From positions 62,001 to 126,000 of the forward strand of contig JACCGJ010001596.1 of the NCBI GenBank assembly GCA_013407085.1: a DNA stretch of 64,000 nt. The letters are read 5' to 3'. Positions 55,560 through 64,000 of this stretch are shown one piece after another. This stretch comes from Atriophallophorus winterbourni. Lineage: Eukaryota; Platyhelminthes; Trematoda; Plagiorchiida; Microphallidae. Under the pieces are notes generated by a model. It saw only the letters and a list, made by a program, of their open reading frames with translations. It did not search any database and had not been told where the DNA came from. The position numbers and the translations under genes are program-made. Positions within the stretch are counted from its first letter, which is position 1, and the number at the start of each line of letters is the position of its first letter.

Positions 55560-57530
55560 ATAAGGCGTTAGACCTACTGTGCAGTCGCATTTTTTGTTGC
55601 TCTGACATTTCTGCTCATATCTTCACCGAATCTGCTTGGATTTCTCTCATTCCAAGAATTATGTGCTACTTTCGATCATATCTATCGGAATTTATTTGTT
55701 TTGCCCTTGTCAACGGATTAGCAGCAAAGTTATCATATCGGCGTAAATTTCACAGTTTGCTCACGCATGCAAACGTTTTCAATGGCTAACTATACTACGG
55801 TTTTTGCTATCATTGCAAAGATCGCGTTGAACTACGCATTTTGATACTTGTTTCTGTGTTCTAGCCTATGTATTTAACGAGTTATATTGGATTATTTGAT
55901 ACATGACGAAATCACGTGTTCCAAAACAACCACCTCGTCCCGTCGAACAAAAACCCGTCACACAGCCGAACAACCCAATTCAGGCTACTAACATGTTTGA
56001 CCGCATCACGAGATCGAACATCGATCGATCAAACTGTGACAGCGACATCGACCCAACTTGACCTCATTGCCAAGTGCCTGGATCCGGCGAACGCAACAAT
56101 GGTCACGGCGGGCCCAGCTGATAGGACGAATCTCGACACGCAAAATTGTCCCGAAGTCACGTGCAAAGCATGCGGACAACCGGTGAATCCCATGGCGCGT
56201 AAAGTAAAAACGTGTTTTCTGTGTTTGGGTAAAATCCATGGTAAATGCGACCGTACTTTAGCCCCTGATTCGATAGCATTATTAAATAATGAAATGGTTC
56301 CAGGTGCATGCTATGTCTGTGTTCGTTGCAGAGCTACATCTTTGCAAAAAGCCGATACTTTTGAAGGAAAATTAGAACATAGAATGGCCGGTTTGGGTTG
56401 GGCCTTCGACGTGTGGAAGAAATGTTGGTAAATCATGTGAGCACACAAGAGATCACTGATGTAAACCATCATATCAATACATCGATTTCAGAATCACCAT
56501 TGAAGGAAGCTAAGACTAAGGCTATTCGTGTGCCAAAATAGCAAAAAAGCAGGGTTATTCCCGTTTTGGAATCAGCTAAAACGACCACAGAAGTATGAAA
56601 TTCTTACAGAGTTATGGTGTTAGGTTTGTCCTCAGCTGTGCGCTCCAAAACTGCTGTACCCGACTCACAAAGTCAAGCCACAAATGTTTTAAATTCTAAA
56701 ACGCCTGACTTTCCGATACGCAAAAAAACACCCCATACACGCTGAACGTGATATGTACGAATGTCAGCGAGTCCCAAGAAAGCCTGTTTGATAGCAAACA
56801 GAAACACGATGTCGAAAAGTGGTCTGAGCTTTGTCACCTAATGAAAATTGAACACGTAAACGCAGAAAAAGTGACTCGTCTAACTCGCCATTCAACTTCA
56901 CCTCATATTGGTCAACCTCGCTTGCTCAAGGTAACACTAAAATGCGAGGCTGATATCGAAAACGTATTGCTCAAGTTTAGATTCCGACTCAAACTGCCGC
57001 ATATATCCCGATGTACCATGTTGGGGAAGGAAGGGAAGATTGAACGCCAGGGAACAAACGGTATCGCGAAGTATAGTTCTACTTGGTGTACCAGAAAATA
57101 CTTCTAGAGCATCGAATCAGGAAATCGTAGAGCACGACGTCAAACAATGGCTCTACATTGCGTGTTCTCTCGATATTTCTAATGCCGTTGTTGTGGACAC
57201 TTTTTGAGTCCAATTTTCGCCAAAATATAAAGGGGATGGACCGAGACCTCTGAAGATTACGTTCTTGACCAGCGCTATGGCCGAAATAGTAAGGTCGGAA
57301 TGGACAAAAGGGGAACGAACACTACCCAAGGATGTTAGACTTAGCCAGCCAAACTAAGTCAAACACTCTCCCGTTTGGAGATACCGGATAGCAGCGTTTC
57401 CATCCAAACGGAGGAAATCAATGCATCACAAAACTTCGTAGGTCCGGCTCAAATCGAGTCGGACTGAGCAATTCACACCGAAAACTAATTGTCGATTCAA
57501 GCCGTCGGCGACCAATAAGACGCACACATG
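55560..57530 (+). pseudogene. CR1-like LINE 5' UTR and ORF1 with PHD-type finger
   Basis: 5' UTR (55580-55900) matches 44735-45030. ORF1 starts about 55902 (ATGACGAAATCACGTGTTCC). The frame at 55916-56431 holds CKACGQPVNPMARKVKTCFL, then HGKCDRT and CYVCVRC: Cys pairs, His-x-x-Cys and a last Cys pair, a PHD-like zinc finger typical of CR1 ORF1. Later segments (56748-57107, then 57060-57360) carry PHIGQPRLLKVTLK and PRPLKITFL repeats. A stop and frameshifts break it. ORF1 proteins bind nucleic acid and aid retrotransposition. It lies head-to-head with the minus ORF2 at 55556. Confidence 0.8.
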
Positions 57531-57555
57531 AAGAAGAAGAAGAAGAAGAAAAGAA
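57530..57555. repeat. (GAA)n microsatellite
   Basis: About eight GAA/AGA units at the end of ORF1 and at the left edge of repeat R. Confidence 0.8.
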
Positions 57556-57925
57556 CTTTATTCGTTAAAACGAATTTTCAGTTAATCAAAAAAGCACAGA
57601 ATTTCAACACGAATAAGGGGGACGTCAAAATTTGATGGGAAAATTTGAGATTGCTAGTTACATTCAAAATCAAAACAGTTTCGGTTCCGTCTGCAGGCTT
57701 GTATGAGTTTTCTTTCGCATTATTCCGACCGGCGCAGCAAATTCCCCATCCTTCAAAAAATAAAAATATTGCGCAGCGTTTAAAGCGTGCGGGGCATCAA
57801 ACGTCCTTTGTTTACATGTTCACAACATGTTAAAACGTTTGAAAAACAAAAGCTTTCGTGTTGACTGAAAAAATAAAAATGCATGAAAACATTAATTTTG
57901 AGCACGGCCGATTCAAAGGCCCCGC
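57540..57925 (+). repeat. Dispersed repeat R, copy 2
   Basis: Ends match 27807-28132: ACTTTATTCGTTAAAACGAA at left and GCACGGCCGATTCAAAGGCC at right. It sits between LINE ORF1 and ORF2 pieces. Confidence 0.45.
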
Positions 57926-58039
57926 TCCAAAAAGAATGTTTTACCATCCAAAGAAGCCGGACCAATAACTTCGTTTTACACCCCGTCATTACTCGGTGAT
58001 GTAATTTACCCACCATCTTTGACACGTACTCAAATTGCC

Positions 58040-60726
58040 TGCTAAAATGAACCATCTTTGCTGTCAACCTCGACTGTCAAATTTTTGTATACGAATGCCC
58101 AATGCTTGACAAACAAAATACACGAATTGACTGAACTAACTACCACACACTCGCCAAACGTGATTGTTATAACTGAGACATTGTTTCATCCAACTTTAAT
58201 AGACAATGAAGTTGCCATTGAAGGTATGTCTCTACTTCGTCGCAATCGCCTGACTCGAGGAGGTGGTGTTGCGCTTTACCGCATTCCGAGACTGCTCTGC
58301 CAAGAGATCACTGATGAGGATTTACAACTGCAAGACACATTATGGTGTTCGCTGAATGTAACAGCAGGTGAAAAATGCATAGTGTGTGTGATTTACTGTT
58401 CGCACTCAGCCGACGAAGCCTACAATTCAGCATTACTTGCAAATATACGCTCAGCGGCTACCAGATACCGCGGCAGACTTCTACTGATCGGAGACTTTGA
58501 TCTGCCGAACTTTAAGGGAAATTCAGTTCATCCAGAAAATTCCTTAAATACTTTATTTCAACAGTTGATAGAAGAAATTCCACTCTACAACCATATTTTC
58601 AACAATAACCGATTTCGTGGTACTGATACACCGTCGATCTTGGACCTAATACTGACAAATGAAGAGCACGTGATTGAAAGTCTTACTCAGGAAGCTCCAA
58701 TAGGACTCAGTGACCACTTATTTATTACGTTTGATTATATTTGCCAGACAATCAGAACAAGTGACATCAACAAGGTGATTAGAAAAATTGACTTTCCACA
58801 ACTTGAATCTACTCTTATGAACGCCACAGACCCTGGTCTTAAGTCCGACAACGTGCACGATCAGTGGCAGTGGATGATAACCGAACTTGAATTTGCCGTT
58901 GAAATGCACTCTCATCTTGTTCCAAAGGTGCAAAAAATGGATAGACATTTAAGCTGAGAAGCCCAACACGAAAATGGTTGACCTTGCGAAATGCTGCATG
59001 GCGAGCTCATCGACGTGATACCACTGTTGAGAGTTGGGAGACATTCCGTTTGCTGAGAAATAAGGTAAACAAACTTGTTGTTGATGACAAACTGAATTAT
59101 CAAAATCATTTACTCAACAAAATGGAATCCAACCCCAAAATTCTCTAACAGATCATAAAAAACCGGTCAATGGTGAAACCAGGAGTTGCTGCTCTAAAGA
59201 CACGTGATGGAACAACAACCACAGCATCGAAATCTGCCGAAGTTCTAGCCCATTTCTTCTCGACTGTCTTCATCCCACGAATCACCGTTACCTGTCCCTT
59301 AACTCTCGTCATCACACCCGAAAATGTTTTACAACAACTAACTATTACCTCGGAGAATGTCCTCTGCACATTGCTAAATCTCAACACGAGAAAATCTCCG
59401 GAGCTGACGAAATTACCCCGTTGATTCTTAAAAACTGTGCTTATACTTTGTGTACGCCTCTCACGTACTTGTTTAACCTCTCTTTAACCCAAAGTTTCGT
59501 TCCCTGTGGTTGGAAGAATGGAATCATTAACCACATCCACAAAGGAGGAAACCGTTCCGAAGTATCCAACTATCGGCCAGTTACACTACTACCGGTGATC
59601 TCTAAAGTAATGAGCGCCTTGTAGCAAACAGCGTCACAAAACATCTGGAAGACAATTGCTTGCTCGCAGTCGAACAGCACGGCTTCAGAAAAAGACACTC
59701 TTGCCTTTTAAACCTTCTGCTCGCCCTCGATGACTAGACTTAAGCTGTAGACAGTACACGCGTGTTATCTTGATATGTCAAAAGCATTCGATCGTGTCAA
59801 CCACAGTCTGTTACCACAAAAGATGAAGCTATGTGGAATCAAGGGTTCATTACTAGCCTGGTTTGCGGATTATCACCGCGACCGTGTCATTCGAGTAAGG
59901 GTTGATGGTGCTTTGTCACGACCTATTGCAGTAACGAGTGGGGTGCCGCAGGGATCAGTGCTTGCACCACTTCTTTTCCTGATGTATGTCAACGATTTAC
60001 CTGAACTTGTTCGCTGCAAAATCTTGTTAATTGCGGATGAGATCAAGCTGTGGACACAAGTACGTACAACTGAGGATTGCAGAGAGCTTCAGCTGGACCT
60101 CGATGCCTTACAAGACTGGTCAGTTAGAAATGAACTACCTTTCAATGTCAGAAAATGCTAGGTATTGACTGTTGGAATACATTTCGAGTACTCCTACACC
60201 CTTAGTTCCCATATTCTTGAAAGCACTGACAAGGAGAAGGACTTGGGTGTGTGGGTGAGCAGCACTTTCAAACATTCACATAACGTCTCAGCTGTCTATG
60301 AAAAGACGTCACGAGTACTGCTACTGCTAAAACGCGTGTTCGGGAGCTTCAATAAGCAAACCGTTCATCGAATAATTAATACGTAATTGAGGCCAACCAT
60401 GGAGTATGCGTTTCAGGCTTGGTCACCCTGGCTACAGAAGGACATCAGCCTATTGCAGAGAATATATCATCGGACCACCAAGCTTGTACGCGGTTTGAAG
60501 CACAAACAATACGAAGATCGTATTGCAAGTCTCAATCTATTCGACTTTCGCTACCGCCGTCTTAGAGGTGATTTGATACTTATGTTCAATATACTGCATA
60601 CCTCCAAACATCCCCTAAATCAACTATTCACGCGACTACCACCCAGAACCAACCGGAGTCACTACTATACAGTAAATATTCCCGACTCGAGACTAAACTG
60701 TCGAAGGTACTTTTATTCTGTACGTG
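58040..60726 (+). pseudogene. CR1-like LINE family D ORF2, interrupted by an LTR element
   Basis: Endonuclease: VKFLYTNAQCLTNKIHEL, VITETLFHPTLIDNE, RGGGVALYR, LLIGDFDLPNF, SDHLFITFDYI (58076-58740), ending at a stop (58957). RT pieces: a split KSPELTKLP block near 59390-59420, NYRPVTLLPVISKVM (59567-59612), MSKAFDRVNHSLLP (59775-59816), SGVPQGSVLAPLLFLMY (59938-59988). The catalytic box is changed to IADEIKLW (60028-60051), so it is dead. C-terminus: MRPTMEYAFQAWSPWL (60387-60434), IPDSRLNCRRYFYSVRV, cut at 60726 by the LTR element. It continues at 63189. Confidence 0.85.
60722..60726. repeat. 5-bp target duplication ACGTG, left copy
   Basis: ACGTG precedes the 5' LTR and recurs at 63189-63193 after the 3' LTR; keeping one copy restores the LINE reading. 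Confidence 0.9.
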
Positions 60727-60979
60727 TGTCAAGGTCGTTCAATCTAAGCACGCCAAAACTCGCACTGATTTGGAAGTATTGATCGTTTTTAATCATGTGA
60801 ACATAACTCGCCGATTTGATTCAATATAACAGCTTGGCTTCAGTAGCTTGGCTTCACTTTCGTTCATTGTACATATATATACAAATGAGCTGTAAATAAA
60901 ACGATGCATTCTGTCAGTCGTCTTCTACCACTTTCGTGAGTGTTGGGTCAGCCGGAACTCGCTCCCAAAAAACACAACA
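60727..60979 (+). repeat. 5' LTR (253 bp)
   Basis: Begins TGTCAAGGTCGTTC and ends ACACAACA (TG...CA). It matches the 3' LTR over its full length with about seven substitutions and two 1-bp indels, roughly 97 percent identical by eye. A TATATATAC box and AATAAAAC signal lie near 60870-60902. A primer-binding-like TGGCGACGGG starts at 60984; the tRNA is not assigned. Confidence 0.93.
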
Positions 60980-60996
60980 GACTTGGCGACGGGAAA

Positions 60997-61830
60997 ATGG
61001 CTATCAGCTTTGAGCAAATGCAAGCATTACTTCAGCAACAGCAAGCACAATTCGAAAAATCACAGAAGCAGCTCATCGAACTTTTTTCTCAGAAGGTGAA
61101 TATCAAAGAAGAACAGAGAGAACAGACACAGCAGCAATCAATTGACTCAATCGCAGCATCCATCACAGAGTTCCATTTTGATGCAGAATCGGGAACAACA
61201 TTCAATGCTTGGTTCCAGAAATACGAAGACATTTTCCGAGTTGAACTAGCAGGTCAAGGTGATGCATGGCTTGTTCGCCTATTGTTGAGGAAACTTGGTC
61301 CTGTTGAGCACGAACGTTACACTAACTACATTCTTCCAAAATGTGCTCGAGAGTTCAGCTTTGACGAAACCATAGCAACACTCACGACAATCTTTGGAGA
61401 ACAATCATCCTTATTCAGCATCCGTTACAACTGTCTCAAACTGATGAAAAAGGAAACAGACGACTACACTACGCATGCTGCTATCATCAATCGAGAGTGT
61501 GAAAGATTCAAGCTCGGTTCGATGACGCCAAATCAGTTCAAATGCTTGATGTTCGTTTGCAGTCTTCAATCGCCAGCAGACGCAGACGTTAGAACAAAAA
61601 TTCTGAGCAGACTGGAGCACGAGCCGGAAATGACAATTCAAGACATTGCAGCCGAATGTCACAGAATGGTGAACCTCAAGCATGATACCAAGTTGATTGA
61701 AAGCGCCGGACAGAAAATAGATCCTCAAGTGTACAAGAACACAGCAGCACACAGTAGTTCACAAAGTCCTCCCAAAAGGTCATTGCAACCCAAAAGTGCA
61801 TGTTGGAATTGCGGTCGATGGCACTATTAG
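60997..61830 (+). CDS. LTR element gag
   Basis: 278 codons from the ATG at 60997 (18 bp after the LTR). A Gln-rich coiled-coil start (FEQMQALLQQQQAQFEKSQK) is followed by a retroviral-type gag/capsid-like domain (FDAESGTTFNAWFQKYEDIF, LVRLLLRKLGPVEHERY, CLKLMKKE, IINRECERFKLG) of the kind common in Gypsy elements of flatworms and ticks. It ends in the first zinc knuckle CWNCGRWHY at a premature stop; the rest follows in the next frame. Gag packages the element RNA. Confidence 0.85.
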   Translation: MAISFEQMQALLQQQQAQFEKSQKQLIELFSQKVNIKEEQREQTQQQSIDSIAASITEFHFDAESGTTFNAWFQKYEDIFRVELAGQGDAWLVRLLLRKLGPVEHERYTNYILPKCAREFSFDETIATLTTIFGEQSSLFSIRYNCLKLMKKETDDYTTHAAIINRECERFKLGSMTPNQFKCLMFVCSLQSPADADVRTKILSRLEHEPEMTIQDIAAECHRMVNLKHDTKLIESAGQKIDPQVYKNTAAHSSSQSPPKRSLQPKSACWNCGRWHY

Positions 61831-62231
61831 AAAATTGTCCGTTCAGAACCTATAAGTGCCGCAGGTGCAAGCGCATTGGTCACAAAGAGTTACATTGCAG
61901 AAAAAATTATTGGACCGGTGCAAACAGTCTTCATAATCCAGAATCGAATGGAAACCGGGGCAGAATCAATGCTGTCATTGCAACCTTTGAAGCAGATTTG
62001 GCAAGCAGACGTAAATATGTCGCAGTGAGAATTCAAGGCAAGACCTTTTCGTTGCAAATCGACACCGCCTCAGACGTCACATTGATTTCCCGCTCAACGT
62101 CGAAGCAGATTGGCTGTTCAACAGTCTATCCCACGGAAATGAATGTGCGAAATGCCTCTGGTGAACCACTGCGGATTGACGGACAATTTACTTGTAAGAT
62201 TGATTCAATGGTGAGAAAGCAACTGGTTTAG
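61800..62231 (+). pseudogene. LTR element: zinc knuckles and protease start (frame 2)
   Basis: The useful part begins about 61830, ENCPF completing the first C-x2-C-x3-H-x4-C knuckle; YKCRRCKRIGHKELHC is a second C-x2-C-x4-H-x4-C knuckle. About 62040-62075 reads FSLQIDTASDVTLIS, the aspartic protease active site with DTAS in place of the usual DTGS. A stop at 62229-62231 breaks the domain, which continues in a third frame. Confidence 0.8.
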
Positions 62232-62236
62232 TTTAC

Positions 62237-62911
62237 TTGACGCCTCATGATAAACTTGATTTGCTTGGAATTGATTGGATCGAACGACTGAATTTAATTA
62301 GTGTGCCTTTAAAAGATCTGTGTTCAACAAAACCTGCAACTGTGTGCCAGACAAATTCCTCATCAAGAACAAGTCGACAGTTGATACGCAAACATGGTTA
62401 CGATATCCAGAACGAATCGCATCGAGGTGACAATGATTCTACAAAGCATAAAACTCCCAACTCAGTCTTTTCAAACGCTGCTAGGCTTCCAAGATCAATC
62501 AACGCTCGTAATAAACAACCACACAGGCAGCAAGGTAATCGTCGCGAAAACCGTTATCGAAACTATAAAGAAAGCAAATTTATTCGTGGCCATTTCACAA
62601 GATCAAGCGACTACAAAGAGGAATCGGTTTGTGGTACAGGTGGTCCACGTGGCTCTAAGGCGAATGCTTCAGAGAAAAACGCAACTCTTGGTTCACGAAA
62701 GCAGTATAACGATTCCCATGCGTTGGCACCGCATGTTTCTCAAGATGAACCTATCAGCACTGATGAACAATGGCAGAGAGTGGACAACCGTCTTGCTGAA
62801 CAACATCGCACAGACGAGACAGAAGAAAGAAGATACCGAACACGAAGAAGAACAATGGTTCAACCATTTCAAATCGATCCAAGAAACAAGGCGTACATAG
62901 ACCGAAGGTGA
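62237..62911 (+). pseudogene. LTR element: protease end joined to pol C-terminal tail
   Basis: Starts LTPHDKLDLLGIDWIERLNL, the end of the retropepsin domain, then a basic low-complexity stretch and RRTMVQPFQIDPRNKAYI just before the stop, resembling the tail after integrase in this element class. RT, RNase H and integrase are absent between the two, so the internal deletion lies about 62330-62700. Two other frames are also open for long stretches. Confidence 0.65.
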
Positions 62912-62926
62912 ACGTCCTTTTTTCGC

Positions 62927-62935
62927 AGGGGGAGG
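62927..62935 (+). promoter_or_regulatory. Polypurine tract
   Basis: AGGGGGAGG immediately before the 3' LTR, the expected second-strand primer. Confidence 0.85.
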
Positions 62936-63188
62936 TGTCAAGGTCGTTCAATCTAGGCACGCCAAAACTCGCACTGATTTGAAGTATTGATCGTTTTTAA
63001 TCAAGTGAACATAACTCGCCGATTTGAATCAATATAGCAGCTTGGCTTCAGTAGCTTGGCTTCACTTTCGTTCATTGTACAAATATATACAAATGAGCTG
63101 TAAATAACACGATGCATTCTGTCAGTCGTCTTCTACCACTTTCGTGAGTGTTGGGTCAGCCGGAACTCGCTCCAAAAAAAACACAACA
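62936..63188 (+). repeat. 3' LTR (253 bp)
   Basis: TGTCAAGGTCG...ACACAACA, same length as the 5' LTR. Confidence 0.93.
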
Positions 63189-63505
63189 ACGTGTATGCTT
63201 TACATGGAACTACCTACCTTGTAATGTTGCACATTCACCCAACTTGGACATATTCAAATCGAATTTGGACATTTCCATGTTGACCAATCCAAACTTTGAA
63301 CCTACATAATTTACACCATAAAAGCTTTGAACTTTGAAACCAGTTTCTGTCCAATGGATTTTTACTTGATTCCTGAACTACTCAGTAAGCAAACAAATAC
63401 CGTTTTTCTACCCATGTTATTCGTAATTCTCATATTATACTGCGGTTTTTGTCAACCTATATGCTTTTTAGACCATTAAAATTGAATTGAATTGAATTGA
63501 ATTGA
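63189..63505 (+). pseudogene. LINE family D continued: last codons and 3' end
   Basis: Resumes VRVCFTWNYLP and LDIFKSNLDI (63190-63280), the end of ORF2, and stops near 63308. A 3' end with GCTTTTTAGACCATTAAAAT and five TTGAA units closes the element at about 63505. Confidence 0.85.
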
Positions 63506-63511
63506 CAGTGT

Positions 63512-64000
63512 GATACCGGATCTGGCTGAAAAGTAAGTGATCAGGAGGTTGAAACTTTTGAGCTCTTATTTCGCGCTGACAGTTTGAATCAAAATTTGGG
63601 TCCCCGTATGACGTATTCGGTCCGACTCGGTTTGAGCCGGACCTACGACGTTTTTTGCTGTATCGATTTCTTCCATTTGGGTGGGAACGCTACCATCTAC
63701 TGTCCCCAGACGAGGATGTGTTGCGATCATGGTACTTGGTTTGGGTGAACTATGTCTAACGTCCTTCGGTATAGCTCATTTCGCTTTTTTCCATTCGGAT
63801 TTTACAATCTCAGCCATGTCGTTAGTTAAAAACGTAATCCTCAGGGGTTTCGGACCATCTCCTTTAAATTTTGGCAAAAAAGGCACCCGAAAAGTTTCAG
63901 TGACCCCAACATTAGAAATATCAAGCGTACACGCAATGTAACGCCACTGCTTGAAGTCGTGCTCTGCGGCTTCCTGAACCGATGCTTGGGAGGTATTCTC
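63512..64000 (-). pseudogene. CR1-like LINE ORF1 C-terminal part (minus), cut by window end
   Basis: The minus strand matches 57090-57500: QEAAEHDFKQWRYIACTLDI, PKPLRITFLTNDMAEIVKSE and the closing VGPAQTESDR stretch. It has an in-frame stop near 63780. Tail-to-tail with family D. Continues beyond the window. Confidence 0.75.

Larger units (their letters stand above)
60727..63188 (+). mobile_element. Ty3/Gypsy-type LTR retrotransposon, internally deleted (2462 bp)
   Basis: Paired 253-bp LTRs, 5-bp target duplication, gag, two zinc knuckles, protease and a C-terminal pol tail are present. RT, RNase H and integrase are missing between protease and tail. The element inserted in the C-terminal coding part of a CR1-like LINE. 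Similar LTRs show the insertion is fairly recent, and it would need enzymes from a related intact element. Confidence 0.92.

Noticed and set aside
62394..62900. Alternative 168-codon frame in the LTR element as a real gene.
   Set aside because: It overlaps the frame carrying the protease end and the pol tail, and no domain is recognised in it.
63681..63941. 86-codon plus-strand frame.
   Set aside because: It is the opposite strand of LINE ORF1 sequence on the minus strand.

Overview
The window looks like AT-rich nuclear DNA from a parasitic flatworm, most likely a trematode. The evidence is many CR1-like and RTE-like LINEs, Penelope-like elements with GIY-YIG domains, a Ty3/Gypsy-type LTR element, a Tigger-like DNA transposon, hammerhead-ribozyme repeats of the kind known from schistosomes, and host genes split into small exons, one with a 38-nt intron. 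Species cannot be read from the sequence. Nothing is bacterial; there are no operons, CRISPR arrays or recognisable tRNA/rRNA genes.

Host genes. The main one was reconstructed exon by exon from splice sites on the minus strand, about 34.4 kb down to at least 11.9 kb. It starts with a signal-peptide exon and then repeats a two-exon module encoding CUB-like domains (Cys-rich first half ending in phase 0, second half ending in phase 1), with short linker exons and two candidate micro-exons. Phases fit at most junctions, but the first halves of CUB 3 and CUB 5 were not found and the 3' end is unknown. A second gene starts divergently at 36.39 kb on the plus strand and begins a secreted PAN/apple-like protein.

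Mobile elements, left to right: a Gypsy pol remnant (1.4-2.1 kb); a LINE RT remnant (2.8-4.1 kb); a nearly complete decayed RTE-like LINE on the minus strand (4.2-8.5 kb) carrying a hammerhead repeat insertion with an 11-bp target duplication; further hammerhead repeats at 10.5, 20.2, 24.2 and 29.9-30.4 kb; a tRNA-like SINE inverted pair (12.6-13.1 kb); LINE pieces in CUB-gene introns; an internally deleted Tigger/pogo element with intact TIRs and TA duplication (32.25-33.36 kb); two Penelope-like fragments (37.0-39.4 kb); and a short LTR element (40.2-41.95 kb).

From 43 to 64 kb the sequence is almost wholly CR1-like LINEs nested in each other. The best copy is at about 45.99-48.57 kb, with one frameshift in a C9 run in the RT. 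A 1000-N assembly gap lies at 51.78-52.78 kb. A 2462-bp LTR retrotransposon with 253-bp LTRs and a 5-bp target duplication sits inside the C-terminal part of another LINE. It keeps gag, zinc knuckles and protease but has lost RT, RNase H and integrase.

The most notable signal is the hammerhead family. It has a 241-bp monomer, tandem and inverted copies and 11-bp target duplications, like the small retrozymes of animals. Penelope-like elements, the proposed mobilising machinery for such repeats, are present in the same window.
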